A stretch of DNA of 5,024 nt from Pseudomonadota bacterium. Its GTDB lineage: Bacteria; Pseudomonadota; Gammaproteobacteria; Steroidobacterales; Steroidobacteraceae. Below the pieces are notes generated by a model. That model had not been told where the DNA came from. It saw only the letters and a list, made by a program, of their open reading frames with translations, and ran no database searches. This document shows positions 1-4,987 of the stretch, one piece after another. The stretch covers positions 1 to 5,024 of the forward strand of contig JAEWBG010000110.1 in assembly GCA_023391335.1 (NCBI GenBank). Direction: 5' to 3'. Each line of letters starts with the position of its first letter. The first letter of the stretch is position 1. The translations under genes and the position numbers were made by a program.

Positions 1-72
1 GGCATTAGGCGCTATTATTTGTATAGCTTCTCGCGCTTGACTGGCAAGCCCTGGAGGCACAAAAGGCATTAA
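1..72 (+). other. Possible 3' end of an unidentified rightward gene
   Basis: Frame 1 is open from the window edge to a TAA at 70-72, giving a basic tail ending SRLTGKPWRHKRH, and it stops 8 bases before the bidirectional terminator at 81-106. That arrangement fits a gene converging on sodB. However, 23 codons without a stop is weak evidence, and frame 2 is also open from the edge until a TGA at 38-40. No family is recognised. The upstream sequence is needed to decide whether either frame is coding. Confidence 0.2.
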
Positions 73-80
73 ATCCCACA

Positions 81-106
81 AAAAAACGGCCCGCAGGCCG
101 TTTTTT
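81..106. terminator. Bidirectional intrinsic terminator downstream of sodB
   Basis: A perfect 11-bp inverted repeat, AAAAAACGGCC - CGCA - GGCCGTTTTTT, gives a GC-rich stem core with a 4-base loop and an A tract on one side and a T tract on the other. Each strand therefore has a hairpin followed by a U run. It lies 46 bases past the sodB stop codon and should terminate sodB on the minus strand and any rightward gene entering from the left edge. Confidence 0.88.
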
Positions 107-152
107 CATTGGGCTGGCGCACGGTGAACCCGGCGCCAAGGCGTGTCGCCCT

Positions 153-731
153 TCAGGCGAAGTTGGCTTCGGCAAACTTCCAGTTCACCAGCTTGTCGAG
201 GAACGTTTCGACAAACTTGGGACGCAGGTTGCGGTAGTCGATGTAGTACGCGTGTTCCCACACGTCCATCGTTAGAAGCGGCTTGGCGCTCGTGGTCAGC
301 GGCGTCTCTGCATTCGGGGTCTTGACGACTTTGAGCTTGCCGCCATCCTTGACGAGCCAGGCCCATCCGGAGCCGAACTGCGTGGCGCCGGCATCTGCAA
401 ACTGCTTCCGGAAATCGTCGTAAGAACCGAAGCTTTCGTTGATCGCTTGTGCGATCGCGCCGGTCGGCTTGCCGCCGCCATTCGGCTTCATCGAGTGCCA
501 ATAGAACGTGTGGTTCCAAACTTGTGCGGCGTTGTTGAACGTCGGGCCGCTGCTGTTGCGAACGATGTCTTCGAGCGATTTGCCCTCGAGCGGTGTGTTC
601 GCGATCAGCTCGTTGAGCTTGGTGACATACGCGCGGTGATGTTTGCCGTAATGAAACTCCAGCGTCTCCTTGCTGATGTGAGGTGCCAACGCCGTATCGG
701 CGTAAGGTAACGGCGGAAGCTCGATTGCCAT
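153..731 (-). CDS. sodB: Fe superoxide dismutase (SodB)
   Basis: This is a cytoplasmic superoxide dismutase converting superoxide to hydrogen peroxide and oxygen. It has 192 aa, the usual length for the Fe/Mn family, with no signal peptide. The four metal ligands are visible: His27 in the N-terminal helical domain (LEFHYGKHH), His74 (AAQVWNHTFYW), and Asp156 plus His160 in the C-terminal signature DVWEHAYYIDYRN. Gln70 before the second ligand and Ala141 (NAETPL), where Mn enzymes carry a Gln, both point to the iron type. The ATG at 731 is preceded by GGAG with a 6-base gap. The gene is monocistronic, ends at the terminator at 81-106, and is divergent from the DUF1289-glutaredoxin pair. Family assignment is secure; metal preference is inferred from residues. 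Confidence 0.97.
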   Translation of the reverse strand: MAIELPPLPYADTALAPHISKETLEFHYGKHHRAYVTKLNELIANTPLEGKSLEDIVRNSSGPTFNNAAQVWNHTFYWHSMKPNGGGKPTGAIAQAINESFGSYDDFRKQFADAGATQFGSGWAWLVKDGGKLKVVKTPNAETPLTTSAKPLLTMDVWEHAYYIDYRNLRPKFVETFLDKLVNWKFAEANFA

Positions 732-737
732 GGGTAT

Positions 738-741
738 CTCC
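738..741 (-). promoter_or_regulatory. sodB ribosome binding site
   Basis: The minus strand reads GGAGATACCC immediately before the ATG at 731. This puts a GGAG core 6 bases upstream of the start codon and supports the assigned sodB start. Confidence 0.75.
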
Positions 742-821
742 AGACTCGACCGTGGGGTGTGACGATGACGGCGTAACGGCGTGCCGATACGTCGTGGAAA
801 TCAGGAAAGACTTGATTTGAA

Positions 822-850
822 TTGAAGAATAGGGGACCGATCCCCATAAT
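822..850 (+). promoter_or_regulatory. Predicted sigma70-like promoter for the DUF1289-grxD unit
   Basis: On the plus strand, TTGAAG (822-827) and CATAAT (845-850) are separated by 17 bases and match consensus at 4 and 5 of 6 positions. The start would be near 857, leaving only about 8 bases before the ATG at 865. It overlaps the leftward sodB promoter almost completely: the -10 of one overlaps the -35 of the other. An alternative -35, TTGATT at 812-817, would give a 27-base spacer and is rejected. Confidence 0.45.
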
Positions 851-854
851 TCAA
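826..854 (-). promoter_or_regulatory. Predicted sigma70-like promoter for sodB
   Basis: On the minus strand, TTGAAT (849-854) is a -35-like hexamer and TATTCT (826-831) a -10-like hexamer, separated by exactly 17 bases. Each matches consensus at 4 of 6 positions. Transcription would start near 819 and give a leader of roughly 88 bases. The whole spacer is occupied by the dyad GGGGACCGATCCCC and three further bases. This is a pattern-based prediction with no experimental support. Confidence 0.45.
832..845. promoter_or_regulatory. Dyad element, candidate operator, between the overlapping promoters
   Basis: GGGGA - CCGA - TCCCC is a perfect 5-bp dyad with a 4-base centre, lying in the spacer of both predicted opposed promoters. 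The symmetry extends imperfectly outward, with TTGAA at 822-826 and TTCAA at 850-854. A regulator bound here could control both sodB and the glutaredoxin unit. It does not obviously match the Fur or IscR consensus as I know them, so the binding protein is unknown and function is inference. Confidence 0.4.
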
Positions 855-864
855 CGTCCTGAGA

Positions 865-1089
865 ATGGCCGCGCCGCGCATGTCAGCGCTTCCCGAAGTC
901 GCCCAAATCAACCTGTCGCCCTGCATTCGCGTGTGTCGTTTAGATGCACAGAACGTTTGCGCCGGTTGCGGTCGAACATTGGACGAAATTGCGCGATGGT
1001 CGAGGCTCAGCTTGGACGAACAGCGTGCAATCTGTGCAATCGCCGCGCAGCGTCGCCAAGCGCGAGTCGCATCGAACGTGAGCGGCTGA
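865..1089 (+). CDS. DUF1289 family small cysteine protein
   Basis: This 74-aa protein of the DUF1289 family is widespread in proteobacteria and has no established biochemical role. It shows the family hallmark SPCIRVCRLD, then CAGCGRTLDEIARW, with cysteines 20, 24, 32 and 35 in a C-x3-C-x7-C-x2-C arrangement that could bind zinc or an Fe-S cluster. Binding is inferred, not shown. The C-terminal half is a predicted helix rich in Arg and Ala. The start is ATG 865, since a TAA at 847-849 closes the frame upstream; ATG 880 (Met6) is an alternative, and neither has a good Shine-Dalgarno. The gene precedes a CGFS glutaredoxin by 25 bases, probably in one operon, which suggests a link to Fe-S or thiol metabolism. 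Confidence 0.88.
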   Translation: MAAPRMSALPEVAQINLSPCIRVCRLDAQNVCAGCGRTLDEIARWSRLSLDEQRAICAIAAQRRQARVASNVSG

Positions 1090-1102
1090 AGCTTTCCTAA
1101 TC

Positions 1103-1111
1103 GAGGTGATC
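1103..1111 (+). promoter_or_regulatory. Strong Shine-Dalgarno supporting a GTG start
   Basis: GAGGTGATC is a 9-base match to the anti-Shine-Dalgarno complement AGGAGGTGATC. It sits just ahead of GTG at 1115 in the 25-base gap after the DUF1289 stop. It fixes the glutaredoxin start at this GTG and suggests independent, efficient translation of the second gene of the pair. Confidence 0.8.
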
Positions 1112-1114
1112 TAA

Positions 1115-1426
1115 GTGGACGTCATCGAACGCATCAAATCCCAGCTTTCATCCAACCCTGTGCTGCTTTACATGAAGGGCACTCCGGACTTTCCGCAGTG
1201 CGGTTTCTCTGCAGCGGCGGTTCGCGCACTGAGCGCAGCAGGCGCGAAGTTCGCACACGTGAACATCTTCGAAGATCCCGAACTGCGCGAAGCCTTGAAA
1301 CAGTATTCGAATTGGCCCACGTACCCGCAGCTCTACATCAACGGTGAGCTCATTGGCGGCTCCGACATCATTCTCGAGATGTACAAGAATGGGGAGTTGC
1401 AGAAGGTAGTGGCGGAGGCGAAATAG
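1115..1426 (+). CDS. grxD: Monothiol CGFS glutaredoxin (Grx4 type)
   Basis: This single-domain monothiol glutaredoxin has 103 aa; E. coli Grx4 is slightly longer. Members of this class bind a [2Fe-2S] cluster as glutathione-ligated dimers or with BolA-type partners and deliver it to apo-proteins, acting in the cytoplasm. The active site CGFS is at residues 29-32, preceded by KGTPDFPQ. The glutathione-binding WPTYPQLYI follows with cis-Pro71, then the GGSD motif at 81-84. Translation starts at GTG with a very strong Shine-Dalgarno 25 bases after the DUF1289 stop, implying co-transcription. Its position beside sodB fits iron and oxidative-stress functions and echoes the grxD/sodB proximity in E. 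coli. The 3' end abuts an inverted-repeat element starting at 1436. Confidence 0.96.
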   Translation: MDVIERIKSQLSSNPVLLYMKGTPDFPQCGFSAAAVRALSAAGAKFAHVNIFEDPELREALKQYSNWPTYPQLYINGELIGGSDIILEMYKNGELQKVVAEAK

Positions 1427-1435
1427 GAATTTCGC

Positions 1436-1597
1436 GTGATGGAGTGATGGAGTGAAAGCGCAAAGCGCGTGAAAGGTGTAGGGCGTCGATTGTTGGTATC
1501 TGTCACCTGATCCGGCCGGAGTGTGGAACGGGCTTTAGAAAGCTCCCTGATCTCCGCCGTTCACGCGCTTTGCGCTTTCACTTCATCACCCCATCAC
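1436..1597. repeat. 162-bp inverted-repeat element (REP pair or MITE-like)
   Basis: Two 37-nt arms (1436-1472 and 1561-1597) are reverse complements with only two mismatches, enclosing an 88-base centre. Each arm contains the inner mini-palindrome GCGCAAAGCGC and an outer tandem of octamers like GTGATGGA. It lies between the convergent 3' ends of grxD and lpxL and runs over the lpxL stop codon. In RNA from either strand it would fold into a very stable long stem and could act as terminator or 3' protector. No target-site duplication is evident, so a paired REP-type (BIME-like) element and a MITE are both possible. The 88-base centre shows no gene. Confidence 0.85.
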
Positions 1598-2522
1598 CTT
1601 TCCTCCCGTAATAATCCGGATACTCCGCCGTCAATCCTTTAAAGCGGCGGTGAATCCATAAGTACTGCTCAGGAACGCGGCGGACTTGTGTCTCAATCAG
1701 ATGATTGAACGTCGTGGCATCGGCGACGGGATCGTCGGTGGGGAAATCATCGAGCATGGGATGAATCACCATGCGATAGCCGGCTCCCTTAGGTAGGCGT
1801 TCTGGAAAGAAGGGCAGTACGGCAGCGCCCGTCATTTTTGCTAATCGAGAAGTCGCGGTATTCGTGGCGGCCGGGATGTTGAACAGCGGCACCATCTGCG
1901 CACCTTTCTTGCGATAACTCTGATCGGGCGCATACCAGACCGGCTCGTTGTTCTTGAGGGCGGTCACCAAGGTTCGAATGTCGTCTCGCGGGATTGCACG
2001 TTTTGCTTGGCGTCCGCGATTGCGCATCAAGAATGTCTCCAACACCAAGTTCGAGGTCGGCCGATACATGATGTTGGTCGGCATGCGCACGCACAGCGTG
2101 CGAGCGCCAATTTCCAAGGTAGTGAAATGTGCACTGAGCAAAATGGCGCCTTTGCCGCGAGCCAGTGCTGCGTGCAAATGGTGTTCGCCTTCCAGTCGAG
2201 TCAGCTTGCGAATTCGGTGGTCCGAACTCCACCAACTGATTGCGGTTTCGAACAGGCCAATGCCCAGACTGCGGAAATGGGCGTGCAGGAGCTTCTGTCG
2301 CTGATCGACGGGAAGCTCAGGGAGGCACAGTTCGAGATTGCGACGTGCGATGCGTCGAAATGAAATCGGCAGGTAATAGACGATCGTGCCGACGACACAC
2401 CCTAAGGCGTAAAGCACTCGGTAGGGGAGTGGCTCGAGAATGCGCAGCGCTCCGAGACCGAGCCAAGTCGGCCAGTATCGCGGATGCATCAACGCAAGCG
2501 TGGAGGCGGATTTGGAGCTCAA
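1578..2522 (-). CDS. lpxL: LpxL/HtrB-type lipid A acyltransferase, paralogue 1
   Basis: This inner-membrane enzyme transfers an acyl chain from acyl-ACP to Kdo2-lipid IVA in late lipid A synthesis. It has 314 aa and closely matches E. coli LpxL. An N-terminal hydrophobic anchor (about 18-52) follows HPRYW at 13-17. The catalytic HX4E dyad is His132/Glu137 (SAHFTTLE), Arg169 lies in NRGR and Asp200 in WYAPDQ; residues with these same numbers are reported as important in E. coli LpxL. MYRP (152-155) and PEQYLWIHRRFK (284-295) are family signatures. The start is read as TTG at 2522 because it reproduces the E. coli N-terminal length exactly; ATG at 2489 (303 aa) is the alternative. Neither has a clear Shine-Dalgarno. 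The last residues and the stop codon lie in an inverted-repeat arm. The gene follows its paralogue by 95 bases, probably in one operon. Confidence 0.93.
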   Translation of the reverse strand: MSSKSASTLALMHPRYWPTWLGLGALRILEPLPYRVLYALGCVVGTIVYYLPISFRRIARRNLELCLPELPVDQRQKLLHAHFRSLGIGLFETAISWWSSDHRIRKLTRLEGEHHLHAALARGKGAILLSAHFTTLEIGARTLCVRMPTNIMYRPTSNLVLETFLMRNRGRQAKRAIPRDDIRTLVTALKNNEPVWYAPDQSYRKKGAQMVPLFNIPAATNTATSRLAKMTGAAVLPFFPERLPKGAGYRMVIHPMLDDFPTDDPVADATTFNHLIETQVRRVPEQYLWIHRRFKGLTAEYPDYYGRKGDGVMK

Positions 2523-2590
2523 AGGGCTTGTGCGGGTGGGTTGTCGAAGGCAGCGCGCATTGTGACGGCGACAGATCGCGCGTCAACTCT

Positions 2591-2621
2591 GGGGCTCATC
2601 GGGGGCTCATCGGGGGCTCAC
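2591..2621. repeat. 11-bp tandem repeat, about 2.8 copies
   Basis: The unit GGGGCTCATCG occurs at 2591-2601 and 2602-2612 and, partially, at 2613-2621 (GGGGCTCAC). The last partial copy contains the TCA that is the reverse-complement stop codon of the upstream acyltransferase gene at 2618-2620. It sits in the 95-base gap between the two paralogues. No stem or other signal is apparent, and the effect on expression is unknown. Confidence 0.8.
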
Positions 2622-3595
2622 ATCTGAGCATCATTCTGGGCCTGATTCTTGTCGCGCTGATATGGATCGAACCCAGGGCGCCTGAAGCGTTTGTATGCCC
2701 ACAAATACTGTTCCGGATATTTGCGGACGTGCGCCTCGATCAGCTCGTGAAAACGCTGTGTGTCTGCGATCGGATCCTCGCTGGGGAAATTTCGCCAGGG
2801 CGGATGAATGTGGACGACGTACCCTTTTCCGTCGGCGCGCCGCTCGGGGAAGTAGGGCAGCACGGGAGCGCCTGAAATCTTAGCGAGGCGCGACGTCGCA
2901 ACGTTGGATGACGCAGGTTGGCCGAAGAACGGAACGAGCCGGCTGTTCTTGTCCGTGAAGCGTTGATCGGGGGCATACCACACCGGCAAGTTGTTTTTGA
3001 GATTCTGCAATAGATCGCGAATCTGTTCGCTCGTGACGGCTTGAACCGTATGCCGCCCGCGGCTGCGCCTTGAAAGCTCGGCAATCAGTGCATTGCGCGG
3101 CGTCAGGTACATGACGCTGGTTGGGCCCAACAGAGTCAGAGCTCGTGCGCCCATTTCCAACGTCGTGAAATGTGCGCTGAGCATCAGTGCACCGCGTCCT
3201 CCTTTCAGAGCGGCTTCTAAATGATGCGCGCCTTCGAACCGAATCCAGCGCCGCAGCCGCTTTTCGCTCGCCCACCAAACGAGCCCTGTTTCGAGTACGG
3301 CACAACCCAACGATCCGAAGTGGTTGCGCACGAGCTGTTTGCGCTTCGACTCGCTCAACTCGGGGAGGCACATCGCGACGTTAATCGTCGCAACACGACG
3401 ATCTCGCTGACTGACCCAGTACGCGATTCGTCCTAGCCCCCGGCCGATCGCGAGCTGCATGCGCAGCGGGAAGAGGTTCACGAAGCGGACGAACGCCAGC
3501 CCCAGCCATACGCCCCAATACCGCGGCCCCGCAAACTTGTAGAGCGGAATGCGTTCGGAGCTGCGGCCTGGTGTATGTGTACGATCGTGTTGCAT
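2618..3595 (-). CDS. LpxL/HtrB-type lipid A acyltransferase, paralogue 2
   Basis: This second late lipid A acyltransferase is roughly half identical by eye to the downstream paralogue. Counting from ATG 3595 it has 325 aa. GPRYWGVWLG at 23-32 begins the membrane-anchor region, the HX4E dyad is His142/Glu147 in SAHFTTLE, SRGR supplies the equivalent Arg179, WYAPDQ gives Asp210, and PEQYLW is at 294-299. All key polar residues are kept, so it is probably active. The MYRP motif of paralogue 1 is MYLTPRN here, suggesting altered substrate handling. The frame stays open to ATG 3739, but that extension overlaps waaA by 11 bases, translates a heptamer tandem repeat and lacks homology, so ATG 3595 is preferred; its Shine-Dalgarno is weak. 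Whether this is a second LpxL, an LpxP-like enzyme or the functional LpxM cannot be told. Confidence 0.9.
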   Translation of the reverse strand: MQHDRTHTPGRSSERIPLYKFAGPRYWGVWLGLAFVRFVNLFPLRMQLAIGRGLGRIAYWVSQRDRRVATINVAMCLPELSESKRKQLVRNHFGSLGCAVLETGLVWWASEKRLRRWIRFEGAHHLEAALKGGRGALMLSAHFTTLEMGARALTLLGPTSVMYLTPRNALIAELSRRSRGRHTVQAVTSEQIRDLLQNLKNNLPVWYAPDQRFTDKNSRLVPFFGQPASSNVATSRLAKISGAPVLPYFPERRADGKGYVVHIHPPWRNFPSEDPIADTQRFHELIEAHVRKYPEQYLWAYKRFRRPGFDPYQRDKNQAQNDAQM

Positions 3596-3624
3596 TCGGC
3601 AATGAGTCCAACCAATCCTCTTGC

Positions 3625-3656
3625 TGACTCGTGACTCGTGACTCGTGACTCGTGAC
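3625..3656. repeat. Heptamer tandem repeat TGACTCG, about 4.6 copies
   Basis: Perfect 7-bp units start at 3625, 3632, 3639 and 3646, followed by a partial TGAC. The array lies in the 133-base divergent region between paralogue 2 and waaA, 30 bases upstream of the preferred acyltransferase ATG at 3595. The core TCGTG is shared with the different heptamer array beyond waaA at 4988-5024. Perfect short tandem units are prone to copy-number change by slippage. Confidence 0.9.
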
Positions 3657-3668
3657 GGGCCAGCCCGT
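3655..3668. repeat. Short inverted repeat ACGGGC-CA-GCCCGT
   Basis: A 6-bp inverted repeat with a 2-base centre overlaps the end of the heptamer array on one side and shares its last base with the 22-bp palindrome on the other. The three structures are therefore packed end to end. It could form a small hairpin in either transcript; no T tract follows, so it is not a typical intrinsic terminator. Confidence 0.6.
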
Positions 3669-3689
3669 ACCATTCGCGCGCGAATGGTA
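3668..3689. promoter_or_regulatory. Perfect 22-bp palindrome upstream of waaA
   Basis: TACCATTCGCG is followed directly by its exact reverse complement CGCGAATGGTA, with no spacer, ending 39 bases before the waaA ATG. A spacerless 11+11 palindrome suits a homodimeric DNA-binding protein better than an RNA hairpin. It lies in the divergent region between waaA and the acyltransferase pair and could serve both. I do not recognise the binding protein, and no convincing promoter hexamers are visible around it. It may alternatively be a dispersed genomic repeat. Confidence 0.65.
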
Positions 3690-3728
3690 GCAGCACCTCT
3701 CATCGTTGAATCAGCGCACTGACGCGGC

Positions 3729-4985
3729 ATGCGATTCATTTACACGCTCTTGCTGTACGTCCTCGCGCCTTTTGCGCTACTCAGCACCGCGGTGAAGGGC
3801 ATTCGGGATCCGGCCTACCGTGAGCGTTTGGGTGAGCGCTTCGGTTTCACCCGCTTGCGACTCTCCAAGTCGATTTGGGTTCATGCAGTGTCGGTGGGCG
3901 AGGTGCAGGCGGCTGTACCCGTTGTTCGCGAGTTGTTGTCGCGCTCTCCGACGCTGCCGCTGGTCATCACAACCGCAACGCCAACCGGTGCCGAGCGTGT
4001 GAAGGCGATTTTCGGCGACCGAGTTCACCACTGCTATTTGCCCTATGACTTGCCGACCGCGACACGACGTTTTCTCTCGCGCGTCTCGCCTTGCTTCGGC
4101 CTGGTCATGGAAACCGAAGTTTGGCCGAACCTCTTCGCCGCATGTGGCAGCAGAAAGATTCCGCTCTTGCTGGCTAGCGCACGGCTGTCAGAAAAATCGG
4201 TGAGCCGATATCGCTCGTTCCCATTCTTCGGCCGCGCATTGAACGGAGTGCTGATCGCTGCTCAAGCACAGCGCGACGCCGATCGCTTCGCCGCCATCGG
4301 CGTGCCGAGTTCGCAAATCCATGTGACGGGCAACGTGAAGTTCGATCTGCAAGTTGCATCCGACCTCGTGGAGAAAGCAAAACAGTTGCGCTCGGACCAG
4401 TTTGGCACCCGAGTCGCGTGGGTCGCCGCCAGCACGCATGAAGGGGAGGAGAGCATGGTGCTCGATGCGCACAAGGCCGTGCTCCAGCACAATCGCGATG
4501 CGCTGCTGGTATTGGTGCCGCGACATCCGCAGCGGTTCGATGAAGTTCGAGCTCTGCTCAATGCCAGCGGCTTGCGATTCGCGTCTCGTTCGCGGGACGA
4601 ACTCGTAACGGCCAATACCCAGGTACTGCTGGTAGACACGCTGGGCGAGCTCATGCTGTTTTATGCAGCTTCGGATCTGGCGTTCGTCGGAGGCAGCTTA
4701 GTCCCGATCGGCGGACACAATCTGCTGGAGCCAGCCGCGCTCGGCCGCCCGATCTTGATCGGACCCCACAACTTCAATGCGCCGGAGATCGCCGACAGTC
4801 TACTTGCCAACCGAGCCGCGGCGATTGTGAGGAACGCCCAGGAACTTACGAATCAAGCCGTTCGCCTCTTCGAGAATCCCGGTGAGCGAAACGATATGGG
4901 TGAACGGGCCAAGACTGTGGTCGAATCGAATCGAGGCGCGGTGGCGAAGGTGATGGAGTTGGTGGGGCGGATGGCTGGGGTGTGA
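3729..4985 (+). CDS. waaA: 3-deoxy-D-manno-octulosonic acid (Kdo) transferase WaaA
   Basis: This family GT30, GT-B fold enzyme transfers Kdo from CMP-Kdo to lipid IVA at the cytoplasmic face of the inner membrane, giving the Kdo-primed acceptor for LpxL-type enzymes. It has 418 aa, close to E. coli KdtA. An N-terminal membrane anchor (about 3-22) precedes SVGE with the conserved presumptive catalytic Glu58. Then come TPTGAER (84-90), METEVWPN (127-134), TGNVKFD (200-206), ASTHEGEE (234-241), LVPRHPQRF (262-270), DTLGEL (303-308) and the C-terminal nucleotide-sugar site FVGGSLVPIGGHNLLEP (319-335). The start is ATG 3729, giving the typical N-terminus; its Shine-Dalgarno is poor. It is divergent from the acyltransferase pair, a functionally coherent arrangement. 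Its stop lies two bases before a heptamer tandem repeat. Whether it is mono- or bifunctional cannot be read from the sequence. Confidence 0.97.
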   Translation: MRFIYTLLLYVLAPFALLSTAVKGIRDPAYRERLGERFGFTRLRLSKSIWVHAVSVGEVQAAVPVVRELLSRSPTLPLVITTATPTGAERVKAIFGDRVHHCYLPYDLPTATRRFLSRVSPCFGLVMETEVWPNLFAACGSRKIPLLLASARLSEKSVSRYRSFPFFGRALNGVLIAAQAQRDADRFAAIGVPSSQIHVTGNVKFDLQVASDLVEKAKQLRSDQFGTRVAWVAASTHEGEESMVLDAHKAVLQHNRDALLVLVPRHPQRFDEVRALLNASGLRFASRSRDELVTANTQVLLVDTLGELMLFYAASDLAFVGGSLVPIGGHNLLEPAALGRPILIGPHNFNAPEIADSLLANRAAAIVRNAQELTNQAVRLFENPGERNDMGERAKTVVESNRGAVAKVMELVGRMAGV

Positions 4986-4987
4986 TG

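Noticed and set aside
116..137. GGCGC/GCGCC inverted repeat just after sodB
   Set aside because: A 5-bp stem with a 12-base loop is weak; the strong terminator at 81-106 already explains transcript ending.
605..847. 80-codon minus-strand frame covering the sodB promoter region
   Set aside because: It overlaps the sodB 5' end in another frame and would cover the predicted promoters; no family features are seen.
1504..1545. Small hairpins inside the centre of the inverted-repeat element (AGGTG/CACCT, GCTTT/AAAGC)
   Set aside because: Stems of only five base pairs are expected by chance, and no T tract or conserved RNA motif follows.
1436..1597. Complete insertion sequence
   Set aside because: Only 162 bp with no transposase frame and no clear target-site duplication; it is better described as a non-autonomous repeat.
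2523..2565. Short leader peptide MRAAFDNPPAQAL overlapping the TTG start of lpxL
   Set aside because: No Shine-Dalgarno and no regulatory codon run; a 13-codon frame is easily random.
2240..2875. 211-codon open frame on the plus strand
   Set aside because: It runs antisense across the end of paralogue 2, the gap and the start of paralogue 1, which are unmistakable acyltransferases. Its Arg/Cys/Gly-rich composition is typical of a shadow frame in GC-rich DNA.
2880..3371. 163-codon minus-strand frame inside paralogue 2
   Set aside because: It is an alternative frame of the same strand as the acyltransferase gene, with low-complexity Arg/Ala/Ser composition and no recognisable family.
3625..3656. 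CRISPR-like array
   Set aside because: The units are 7 bp and directly contiguous, without spacers, and no cas genes are nearby.
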